DNA from: Theropithecus gelada
Lineage: Eukaryota > Chordata > Mammalia > Primates > Cercopithecidae
Direction: 5' to 3'
DNA length: 64,000 bases
Assembly: GCF_003255815.1 (NCBI RefSeq)
Contig: NC_037668.1
Location: forward strand, 16,889,611-16,953,610
Shown: positions 9,101 through 21,100 of the stretch, piece after piece
Numbering within the stretch: position 1 is the first letter of the stretch
How the letters are laid out: every line of letters starts with the position of its first letter
Translations under genes and position numbers: made by a program
The notes under the pieces: model-generated
Told to the model about the DNA's origin: nothing
Seen by the model: the letters and a program-made list of their open reading frames with translations, nothing else
Database searches by the model: none

Positions 9101-12100
9101 ATATGTTTTTGAGATTGAAAAGTTTTGCAAGCCACTGTAGTAAAAAGTTATATTGGCAAATAAAAGAACAAATAAACACCAAACTCCTTTTTGCTAGGTA
9201 TTTCTATTAACTTCCTTTGGTTATAAACAACAGAGAATGACTCCAGCTAAACTAAGCAGATGAGGAAATTATTAGAAGGAAATGAAGCAGTTCACAGAAT
9301 TTAAGGGAAAGCTTAAAAAGCCCTAACCGGCCGGGCGCGGTGGCTCAAGCCTGTAATCCCAGCACTTTGGGAGGCCGAGACGGGTGGATCACGAGGTCGG
9401 GAGATCGAGACCATCCTGGCTAACACGGTGAAACCCCGTCTCTACTAAAAAAATCCAAAAAACTAGCCGGACGAGGTGGCGGGCGCCTGTAGTCCCAGCT
9501 ACTCGGGAGGCTGAGGCAGGAGAATGGTGTGAACCCGGGAGGCGGAGCTTGCAGTGAGCTGAGATCCGGCCACTGCACTCCAGCCTGGGCGACAGAGCGA
9601 GACTCCGTCTCAAAAAAAAAAAAAAAAAAAAGCCCTAACCAAGGATGTTCTGGGGCCTGGGTAAGTGGAACAACCGAGGCTTACTACTATTGGTGAATTG
9701 GTTCCAGCTGTTTTAGGTCTTTGTGCCATTATGCTCAAGATTCGAGGGAGAAAGTGCCATTGTCCCTTGGCCCCCAGTTGTCCAGAGCGGGACAGGGTTC
9801 CTTGATTGATAGGCCCCCCAGATTATAGTGATGGAAGGAGATTCTCCAAAGACCCAAATGTTATCAGTGGAGGGGAATGAAAGCTGTGTGGCCAAAGAAC
9901 GGATGTCTATGACATTAGACTTTACCATGGATGATCTCTGATTTCATTTCCCTCCTTCCCTCTTTTCCTTCCTTCTTTCCATCTGTCTTTAAGTCACTTT
10001 TTTTTTTTTTTTTTTTTTTTGAGACAGGGTTTTACTCTGTTGCCCAGGCTGGAGTGCAGTGATGTGATCACTGCTCACTGCAGCCTTGAAATCCTGGACT
10101 CAAGGGATCCTTCCACCTCAGCCTCCCAAGTAGCTAGGACCACAGGCATACCCAACATATCTAGCTAATTTTTCATTTTTCGTGATATGGGTTCTCACTG
10201 TGTTGCCCAGGCTAGTCTTGAACTCCCGGTTTCAAGTAATCTTCTTGCCTCGGCCTCCCTAGGTGCTGGGATTACAGGTGTGCACCACTGCGCCTGACCT
10301 TAAATCACCTTTTCTTTGTGGGGGGTGGGGGGATGGAGTCTCCCTCTGTCACTCAGGCTGGGGTGCAGTGGCACAGTCTTGGCTCACTGCATCCCTCCAT
10401 CTCCTGGGTTCAAGCAATTCTTCTGCCTCAGCCTCCCGAGTAGCTGGGATTACAGGCATGGGCCACCATGCCCAGCTAATTTTTGTATTTTTGCTAGAGA
10501 TGGGGTTTCATCATGTTGGCCAGGCTGGTCTCAAACTCCTGACCTCAAATGATCTGCCTGCCTTGGCCTTTCAAAGTGCTGGGATTACAGGCATGAGCCA
10601 CCATGCCCGGTCTCTTAAATCACTTTTTATCGAAGGAATATATATGTGTGATTTTAAAAGATCTAATAATATCAAAAGGCTTTTAAAAGAAAATAGCAGT
10701 CCCCTATTCCAAGTTCTGCTCCATGGAAGTAACCACTTTCTACTCTTTTAGCTGTTTTGTGTTTACCTCCATGTTTCTCAATAATATGCTTACCGTGATT
10801 TTTCTTGATTTATCAGTTTTAGACATCTGTTGATGGAATTATAGGAAAATCTAGACTCCCACCCCTCACGTGCTTTCTTCCCATCCTCCCAGTGTAATTG
10901 TATTACAATTTTTGTTAATGTAATAAACTATAGTTTCTGTTAATAGCATTGTGGTCAAGAGCATGGCTCTGGGCTGAGCTCGGTGGCTCACATCTGTAAT
11001 CCCAGCACTTTGGGAGGCTGAGACAGGTGGATCACCTGAGATCAGGAGTTCGAGACCAGCCTGACCAACATGGCAAAACCCCATCTCTACTAAAAATACA
11101 AAATTAGTGGGGTGTGGTGGTGCATGCCTATAATCCCAGCTACTTGGGAGGCCGAGGCAGGAGAATCGCTTGAACCCGGGAGGTGGAGGTTGCAGTAAGC
11201 CGAGATCACACCATTGCACTCCAGCCTGGGCAGTAAGAGTGAAACTCCGACTCAAACAAACAAACACAAAAGAGCATGGCTGTCGGAATCTGACTAAGGT
11301 GGGCTCTTATCAGGCTTTGATGTCTGCTTTGCCCAAGCTCACTTAGGCAAATTACTTAATTTTTTCATTTTCAGTTTTCTCACTTGTAAAACTGGGATAA
11401 TAATTGCACCCTTCTCATAAGGTAGTTGTGAGGATTAAATTAGATAATACATATAAAATATGAAGCACAGTGCCTGGCATGTGGTAAGTACTCAGATGTT
11501 AGCTATTATTTTCTATTTCTACTGGCTTGGACTAGACTATTTTAACCTCCTTTAAGCAACCAGCCAAGGGATGGAGGAAGAGTCTGGGAACTCTCTGGTT
11601 TGGGCAAGGTTTGCTCCTCCTCATTATGCTGACTTTTGTTTTTTCCTATCTGTTTCTTTCTCGTTTTCTTGATGATCCAGGTTCCTCAACCAGTGGAGGG
11701 TCCCAGGGGTGAGAGGAGGGCCTACAGATAGAGCCAGGGTGAAGACCTGAGTAACCTTTGCTAGTCCTGACTCAGCCAGTACTGATCTTACACTGGCAGT
11801 GGGTCAGGGTTCATATTTTGGCATCTCTCTCTGGGCATCTTTCCTCTTCTTTAGACCTCACGACCAAGGCAGCTGGTGTCCCCTGCTGCTCTGGTTTCTT
11901 TAAGTAATATATATGTTTTATCTTTCCTTAGAATATTTGCATTTTTTTTAATCCTCTCTCTCTCTTTTTCTTTTTCTTTTTTTGGATTTATCTTGTCCAG
12001 AGAGGTTTTCTCAACACCTGGGTGGACTCAGAATTTTTTTTTATCAGCTGCAATCTGAAGACTTGTCTTTACCACGGAATAGGTGACATTCCTTTAGGAC

Positions 12101-15100
12101 CTCAGAAGCTCAAGTAGTTTAATACCAAGTCTTTCCAGAGCCTCACTCTCTTATTTTTTTAAACTAGAACTGTGATTTATTGAAGCCTTACCATGAGCTT
12201 CATATAATTTTTTATGAACAGCTTTATTGAGATATAATTCATATACCCCATTTAAAGTATATAATTCATTGGTTTTTAGTATATTCACAGAGTTGTGCAA
12301 TCATCAATAAATCAATTTTAGAACATTTTCCTTACCTTATAAAGAAATCCTGATCCATTAGCAGTCACTCCCCATTTCCCCCCAACCTCCCTCAGCCCTA
12401 GGCAGCCACCAGTCTACTTTTTTTCTCTGTGGATTTACCTGTTCTGGATATTTCATATAAATGTAATCATTGATATATGATCCTTTGTGACTGGCTTCTT
12501 TTATTAGAATGATGTTTTCAAGGTTCATCCATGTTGTAATGTGAATCAGAACTTCATTCCTTTTTATGGCTGAATAATATTCCATTATTTAGATGTATTA
12601 CAACAGTGTTCGTCATGGATAAATGTTGGTGGACATTTGGGTTCTTTCTGCTTTTTGGCTATTATGTATAATGCTGCTACGAACTTTGGTGTACAAGTTT
12701 TTGTGTGGAAATATATTTTCATTTCTCTTGGAGAGGAATACCTAGGAGTGGAATTGCTGGGTCAGAATATTTGCATTTTAAAAGAGGATTCATCTGGAGC
12801 CATTGCTGCTTACTCCAGAGGAATGAATGTATTCTAAAACATGGAAGTGCTGGTTCTGTGACATCTGAGTGTAGGGGAAACTGCTGGGCAGAGGAGCCTT
12901 TCAAGTTTGGTGGCTGCCTGTTCCTTCTACTCATGAAACTTGCCCTACACTCAGCCCGTAAATTTCTCCTCACACCATCCCATCTCTCCCATTTATTGCC
13001 AGGTTCTTACTTTCAGGAGCATTGCAGCTGATGTCAACAAGCCTGCCAGGAATTTGGGGAATGCTGGGCTTTGCCAGAGAAGGAAGGATCTCCTCTGAGC
13101 GAGGAGAGTTACCTCATCATCAGGCATTTGGCGCTAACATTTGCCCATAGTTCTCCAGGGTGGAGGGGGGTGTGTACCCAGATGGTTTCGGTTCCACACA
13201 CGTGTGCTCAGAGAGGTGGGATGAGCTTCCTTGCCTGCTAGTAATTATGGCGCATGCCTCTTTGGGTCAAGGTGCAGAGTCTTATGAAATACCTTTGTTT
13301 TCCAGGGGTTGGGAAGGTTCAGTTGCGGAAATAGGTATGTGCCAGGAAGGCTTGTGGCCCAGATTTAAGCCTGGCCAGCAGAGGCAGGAAGCAGAGGAGA
13401 GAATATAGGGAAGGAAGGGGATGAGGAAGGAAGGAAGAAAAGGGACATAGTTTTCTTGGGTCTGGGGGCACAGAAGCAAAAATCACTAAGCAGGTAGTCA
13501 GAGCCTAGAGAGGGCAGAGTCACTCCCTTTGATGCAGAGGGGGCACTGAGGAACTTGCCCTTTCATTCCAGGTTTGCTGGTCGCTAGGTAGGTGTCCTAG
13601 AGAGAGACTGGCTCAGCAAGTGGGTGTCTCCTTCAGAGCTGGTTCAGGAGCTCACTTCCCTCTATGGACACACAGTCACTGCTCGGCCCCATTGTTTTCC
13701 TTTGTTAAGGCTCCAAGTAATGAGAAGGGCTGCCTCATGTAGGGTGCCACCTCAAATCCTTTTTCTCATTTCACCTCACAGTAACCCTGGTCAGCCCTCT
13801 ACATAGTGCCTGTCCAGCCCATGCCTCTGGGTAGGCAGCCACATAAAAAGCAAACACCTGTTTTGTTGGCTAATATGGGGAGGAAGAAAGGGAGTGAATC
13901 TTTGTGTCCTATTCCACAAAGGGCCATCTCTGGCTTAGGCAGCACTGCAGAAGGCAGGACCACGTACCTGAGACTGATGAGCTGAGTCGGGTGCGAGCCT
14001 CACTCAAGGAGAGGGTAGGCACCCACCTATCCCATCCGGCTCTCTTCTTTGACTTTGTGGGGCATCCTTCATCCTGATCACTTGGGTGCCATTGTTACAA
14101 GGGGCTAACTGTTCATATTTTTCTTGGGTTTTTTTTTTTGACACGGAGTCTCGCTCTGTCACCAGGCTGGAGTGCATGGCCCGATCTCAGCTCACTGCAA
14201 CTTCCACCTCCCAGGTTCAAGCGATTCTTCTGCCTCAGCCTCCCGAGTAGCTGGAGCTACAGGCATGTGCCACCACGCCCAGCTAATTTTTGTATTTTTA
14301 GTAGAGACGGGATTTCATCCTGTTGGCCAGGATGGTCTCAATCTCTTAACCTCGTGATCCGCCTGGCTCCCTAAGTGCTGGGATTACAGGCGTGAGCCAC
14401 CGCGCCTGGCCTTCCATTTTTCAACGTGGGGAAACCGAGGTGACTGCTCCTCCAGCAACTTGAAAGGCCATGTACACTTGGGGTGGGAAAGTGGATGGGA
14501 TTGAGGGACAAAGTGAGGAAAAAATGGGATACAGGGTGAAGATGAATTAAGGTTGCTGGTTTCCAGCTCGGGGACAATCTCTACTTCCTTTGCTTCCTCT
14601 TAGAAAGAACACTTGACTCCTACCCAGTCCTAGTGACCCCTGTAAAACCTGGGGAGTGAGAGCTGGGGCAATGCAGGCTTTTCCCTATTCACATGAGCCT
14701 GTGGTGTGAGAACTCTGCGCCTCTCTCCTTATCTCTCTGGGGCCTCCCTGTTTATCTCCTTATCTCTGCTATGGCGTCTTGATCTCTAACCCCTCAGCTA
14801 TGTGTTTACCCCCTCCCTGCTTTGAGGAGTGAGTCACAGCCGGAGATTTGTTTGAACAGAGTGGTGAGGCTGCCTATAATTTGGAGGTAGCTGGGCTTCT
14901 CCCAGAAATGTTTATGAGGTTAGAGGCTGCTTACCTTATGATTAGCACTGCTCCTTTTTCCCTAGAGAAGAAGGCCTCACTTCTCATCTTGCCTTTCAGA
15001 GTCCCCAGTGGAGACCCCCCCGCCAGATATTTTTGGGGTGTTCCTAAAGCTCCCTGGAGCCTGCTCACAATCCTGAGGAAATGCGAGCCTGCTCCAGAAA

Positions 15101-18100
15101 ACAACGAAGTGCACCAAGCAGAGAGGAGCCCCAGGATTTGCTCCTTGACTCTGGGTTGGGGGTGCAGGCCGAGGTCTGTGGCCTTGTTGACTAAGATGCA
15201 TTCTCCGGTTGTGGAGGATGAGGTGCCAGAGAGAGAGAGCACTGGGTTTTTCATCAGCTCCATTAGACAATTTACTTCATCCATGCTCTTCCTTTGCAGA
15301 CTTTACAGAGCTACTTGGGAAAGTAATGCTGCTTCATCCTTGTGAAGAGATTTGTGGTTTGCAAATCACTTTTACATCATTCTCTCACATCTACCTAACC
15401 TTTCTAAAATGTCGGTGGTGGTATTATCACCCTCATTTTACAGACAGAAAACTGAGACCCAGAGAGATTGAGTCATTTGCTCAAGGATTAATGGTCATCA
15501 TCCTGCCTCTGACTTCAAGTTTAGTACTTTGTTTTGAGACAGAGTCTCGCTGTGTCACCTGGGTTGGAGTGCAGTGGCATGGTCTTGGCTCTCTGCTGCC
15601 TTGACCTTACAGGCTCACTTGATCCTCTCACCTCAGCTTCCCTAGTAGCTGGGAGTACAGGTGTGCACCACCACGCCAGGCTAATTTTTGTACTTTTTGT
15701 AGAGACAGGGTCTCCTTATGTTGCCCAGGCTGGTCTCAAACTCCTGGACTCAGGTGATCTGCCTGCGTGGGCCTCCCAAAGTGCTGGGATTACAGACTTG
15801 AGCCAACATGCCTAGCCAAGTTTAGTACTTTTTCTTTCCTTCTCTTTATATGTTTTATTACATAAGTGTCACAGGGCTCACTGCACCTCTCTCCTTATCT
15901 CCCTGGGGCCCGCGCCTCCCAGGTTCAAGCGATTCTCCGGCCTCAGCCTCCCAGGCAACTGGGATTACAGGCTCCTACCACCACACCTGACCAGTGTTTT
16001 ATATTTTTAGTAGAGACGGGGTTTCACCATGTTGGCCAGGCTGGCCTTGAACTCCTTACCTCAGGTGATCCACCTGCCTTGGCCTCCCGAAGTGCTGGGA
16101 TTATAGGCGTGAGCCACTGCCTGGCCCAAATAGCTTTTTTTTTTTTTTTTTTTTTGGAATGGGGGTCTCACTTTCGCCCGGGCTGAAGTGCAATGGTGTA
16201 ATCTTTGCTCACTGCTTCCGCCCCTTGGGTTCAAGCGATTCTCCTGCCTCGGCTTCCTGAGTAGCTGGGGTTATAAGCATGCACCACCAGGCCCAGCTAA
16301 TTTTTATATTTTCAGTGGAGACAGGCTTTCACCATGTTGACCAGGTTGGTCTCAAACTCCAGACCTCAAGTGATCTGCCCGCGTTGGCCTTCCAAAGTGC
16401 TGGGATTACAGGCGTGAGCCACCGCACCCGGCCCCAGCTTGCTTTTTTATTTAACATTTATTTTGAGATTTATTCATGTCAATGCATGTTGCATAGTTCA
16501 TTTGTTTTCACAGCTGAATAGTGGTTCATTGTACTAATATGTCAGGGTTTATTCATTCATTTTCTAATTAGCCAGGCATGGTGGTGCACGCCTGTAGTCC
16601 AGCTGCTTAGGAAGCTGAGGTGAGAGGATCAATTGAGCCTAGGAGGTTAAGGCTACAGTGAGGCATGATCATGTCACTGCACTCCAGCCTGGGTGACACA
16701 GTGAGACCCTGTCTCAAAAATAATGAGGATATATAGTTTAAAAATTCGTTTTCTTGTCCGTGGGCCATCTGGGTGGTTTCTGGTATTTTGTTATTGCATG
16801 CAATGCTGCTGTGAACATACTTCTACATGTCTTATCTTTATATTTCTATAAATGTAATGAAATCCTCCCAAAATAGCTCATTAGCATTTTAATTTGCATT
16901 TTCCTTATACTGGTGAGGTTGAGCATCTTTACCATTCCATTAGCCACTTGTATTTTTTTTTAGAGTTGCCTTCTTAGTTTTGCTCAATTTTTCCTTGACC
17001 TTCCTCTGCTACTTTTCTGTTTCTGCTTCTTTCAGTTTTCCATACTGCTTCTCTAAACTGAAGAGCTGGAGTTTCTCAAAGGGAATTGGGAAAATCCCTG
17101 AACGTATCACCTGGAACTCATGCAACACACATTTTTTTAAGAACCTATTCTAGACCAGGCGTTGTGCTAAATAAGCTATCCATGTCTTCAAGGAGCTTGA
17201 TTTTATTAGGGGAGATGAATAAATAGTTACAAAAGAATGGGCTCCTTGTTAAAGTGGGAGATATGTAGGTTGCAGTAGGTGCTCTGACTGAGAGAGAAGT
17301 GCTGGGATAGGACCCTCAAAGAGGAGATGCCTTGAAGGCTGAGCAGGAATTCTCCAAGGAGGCAAGGGAGGAGAGGATACCCTGGTCGGAGAAAGCAACA
17401 TGTGCACCTCTGGGGAGGTGGGAGCACGTATTGCACTGGAAGACCCGTTAGCAGAAACAGACTTGGATTTGGATGCCTTCTACGATTGGATCAGGAAAAA
17501 GTTGGGGACAGTTAGAGTGCAGGGTACGTTGGGGTACTGGAGGGAGTCAAAATATTTTATGTGGTATAGACTGTGATAGTCCTGATCGTAAGGGGACTCT
17601 AATACCATAATAAGGAGTTTTTGACTTTTTGTTTTTAAAAACATTTAATAATAACATATATACAGAAACATACATACATCACAAATGTACAGTCAAGTAA
17701 TTTTCACAAACTAGACACATTCCTGTAAGCAGCACCCAGATCAAGAAACAAATCATTACGGGCACTACAGAAGCCCCCTCCTGTCCCCTTCTAATTACCA
17801 CCTACCTTCACCCTCAAGGGTAACCACTGTCCTGACTTCCAAAGTGCATATTACATTAGTTTTGCTTATTTTTGTGCTTTTTATATAAGTGGAATCATAT
17901 AGTGTACTTTTGCATCTGGATTCTTTTGCTTAACGTCTTTGTGAGATTTACTGATGTTGCATGTACAGTGCTTCATTCTTTTTCATTGTTGTACAAAGTT
18001 CCATTGTATGAATATATTGCAACTTATTCTACTCTTGGTGAACATGTGGGTAATTTCTAGTTTGAGGCTATTATGAAAAATGCTACCGTGAACTTTCTAG

Positions 18101-21100
18101 TATACATGTTTTTATGGGAAACATATGTATGTGCCAGGGCAAAGGGAAAGCCTCCTCTTCACCCTTGGAAGTTTTGCTGAAAATCACTGACAAAAGATAG
18201 ATTAATAGGAAAAAAGGGCTGGGCGCAGTGGCTCACACCTGTAATCCCAGCACTTTGGGAAGCTGAGGCGGGTGGATTACCTGAGCTCAGGAGTTCGAGA
18301 GCAGCCTGGCCAACATGGTGAAACCCCGTCTCTACTAAAAATATAAAAATTAGCTGGGCGTGGTGGCACACACCTGTAATCCCAGCTGCTTGGGAGGCTG
18401 AGGCAGGAGAATTGTTTGAGCCTGGGAGGTGGAGGTTGCAGTGAGCCGAGATCGTGCCACTGCACTCCAGCCTGGCCGACAGAGCAAGAGAGGCTCTGTC
18501 TCAAAAAAAAAGGAAAAAAGGCATACACATTTATTTGATCATATTTTTAGGTGACATGGGAACCTTCAGAATGAAGACCCAAATGTGCAGAGGAAACCGT
18601 CCATTCTTTTTTAATTTTCAATTTTTATTATTTTTAGAAGCTAGCCTTACTGAATCAGAAGCAGGCCATTCTTAGATTTCAAAAAGTATAGACAGCTGTG
18701 TAGAAATATGATTGGACAAAAAGGGTATGATCTAATGCTAAGAGACTAAGTGGGAAACCCAGCAAGGCCTGTTTGTCTAGATTCTTCTTGGCCTCTCTAA
18801 GCATTCCTTCTGGGTATGAGGCAGGACCCTCTCTGGAATGGGGGTCTTGTGACTTAAAATCAAGCAAGGTGGGTCAGAGAATTTTTTTTGTTTTTTTAAA
18901 TTTTAGATGGAATCTTACTTTTGTCACCCAGGCTGGAGTGCAATGGCACGATCTTGGCTCACTGCAACCTCCACCTCCCAGGTTCAAGCAATTCTCCTGC
19001 CTCAGCCTCCCAAGTAGCTGGGACTACAGGCATCTGCTACCATGCCTGGCTAATTTTTTCATTTTTAGTAGAGACGAGGTTTCACCATGTTGGCCAGTCT
19101 GGTCTCGAACTCCTGACCTCATGATCCGCCCATGCCTCCCAAAGTGCTGGGATTACAGGCGTGAGCCACCATGCCCAGCCAGATAATTTATTTATAGCTA
19201 GTTTTTAACAGAAAGAGAGGTGGAAAGTCAGAGTAATAATTTTAGGTTTTATGGTTGGCTTTGGGGAAAAGGGGTTCTGGTTTCTATGACCCGCCTTGAG
19301 AAGAGAGATTCTAGTTTCTATGGCTAGCCTCGGGACGGTGAGGGGAGGAATGAAAGGCCAGAAAAGAGGTCAGGAGAAAGTGAGAGAAAACTTTTTGCTT
19401 CCAAGGCCTTCATTTTGGGGTATCATATTCTGAGATCCTACATTTGTGTTTCTGTTGGGTAGAGTAACTAGTGGTGGAATTGCTGTGCCTTAGAGTACTT
19501 TTGTGTTCATCTTTGGTTGATGCTTCTGAATTTTCCAGCGATTGTGATACTGTGCAGTCCCAGCATCAGTGTCTCAGTGTCGGTTGTTCCACATCTGCTG
19601 AACACTTGGTATTTTTTTTTTTTTATCCATTTCGTGTTAGTCATTCTGATAGGTATTTTGTGGCATTGTTTTGTGGTTTTAGTTTCCAGTTCTTTGATAA
19701 TGCCTGATTAAGTTGAACCCCTTGTCATATGTTTGTTGACTATTTGGGTATCCTCATGATGATGTATCTGTTGGCGTCTTGTGCCTGTTTTTCTATTGGT
19801 CTGCATGTCTGGCTGGCTGTCTCTCTTTTTTTCTTTAAGTAAACATTTTATTTTGAAATACTTTTAAATTTACAGAAAAGTTGCAAAGATAGTACAGAGA
19901 ACTCTTGTATACCCTTCATCCAGTTTTCCCACAACATGAACATCTTCGGTCACCATGGCACGTTTGTCATATGAAGAAATTAATGTTGGTACAATGCCAT
20001 TCACAAAATTGTAGACTATTTGGGTTTCACTACTTTTCCCACTAGTATCTTTTTTCTGTTCCAGGGTTCAGTCCAGGATCCCATGTTAGTCATTTTGTTT
20101 AGTAGAATTCTTTATATATTCTGGACATCTTTTGTCAGTTATACATATAGTGAATTTCTTCTGCTCTGTGGGTTGCCATGCACTCTTTTTATTATTATTA
20201 TTATTATTATTATTTTTTTTTTGAGACGGAGTCTCGCGCTGTGTCACCCAGGCTGGAGTGCAGTGGCGCGATCTCGGCTCACTGCAAGCTCTGCCTCCCA
20301 GGTTCAGGCCATTCTCCTGCCTCAGCCTCCGAGTAGCTGGGACTACAGGCGCCCGCCACCACGCCCGGCTAGTTTTTTGTATTTTTAGTAGAGACGGGGT
20401 TTCACCATGTTAGCCAGGATGGTGTCGATCTCCTGACCTCATGATCCGCCCGCCTCGGCCTCCCAAAGTGCTGGGATTACAGGCTTGAGCCACCGCGCCC
20501 GGCNNNNNNNNNNNNNNNNNNNNNNNNNNNNNNNNNNNNNNNNNNNNNNNNNNNNNNNNNNNNNNNNNNNNNNNNNNNNNNNNNNNNNNNNNNNNNNNNN
20601 NNNNNNNNNNNNNNNNNNNNNNNNNNNNNNNNNNNNNNNNNNNNNNNNNNNNNNNNNNNNNNNNNNNNNNNNNNNNNNNNNNNNNNNNNNNNNNNNNNNN
20701 NNNNNNNNNNNNNNNNNNNNNNNNNNNNNNNNNNNNNNNNNNNNNNNNNNNNNNNNNNNNNNNNNNNNNNNNNNNNNNNNNNNNNNNNNNNNNNNNNNNN
20801 NNNNNNNNNNNNNNNNNNNNNNNNNNNNNNNNNNNNNNNNNNNNNNNNNNNNNNNNNNNNNNNNNNNNNNNNNNNNNNNNNNNNNNNNNNNNNNNNNNNN
20901 NNNGCCTCCCAGGTTCAGGCCATTCTCCTGCCTCAGCCTCCGAGTAGCTGGGACTACAGGCGCCCGCCACCACGCCCGGCTAGTTTTTTGTATTTTTAGT
21001 AGAGACGGGGTTTCACCATGTTAGCCAGGATGGTCTCGATCTCCTGACCTCGTGATCCGCCCGCCTCGGCCTCCCAAAGTGCTGGGATTACAGGCTTGAG

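Noticed and set aside
10263..10751. 162-codon ORF in TUFT1 intron 1
   Set aside because: Mostly Alu-derived peptide.
12358..12585. Minus-strand peptide starting MEYYSAIKRNE
   Set aside because: End of a decayed L1 ORF2; not an independent gene.
14848..15345. 165-codon plus-strand ORF and overlapping minus-strand ORFs in unique intron sequence
   Set aside because: No domain, no splice signals placing it in TUFT1, and similar-length frames on both strands suggest chance.
20410..21024. Long ORFs on both strands through the N run (187 and 179 codons)
   Set aside because: They are Alu translation joined through undefined bases; not genes.
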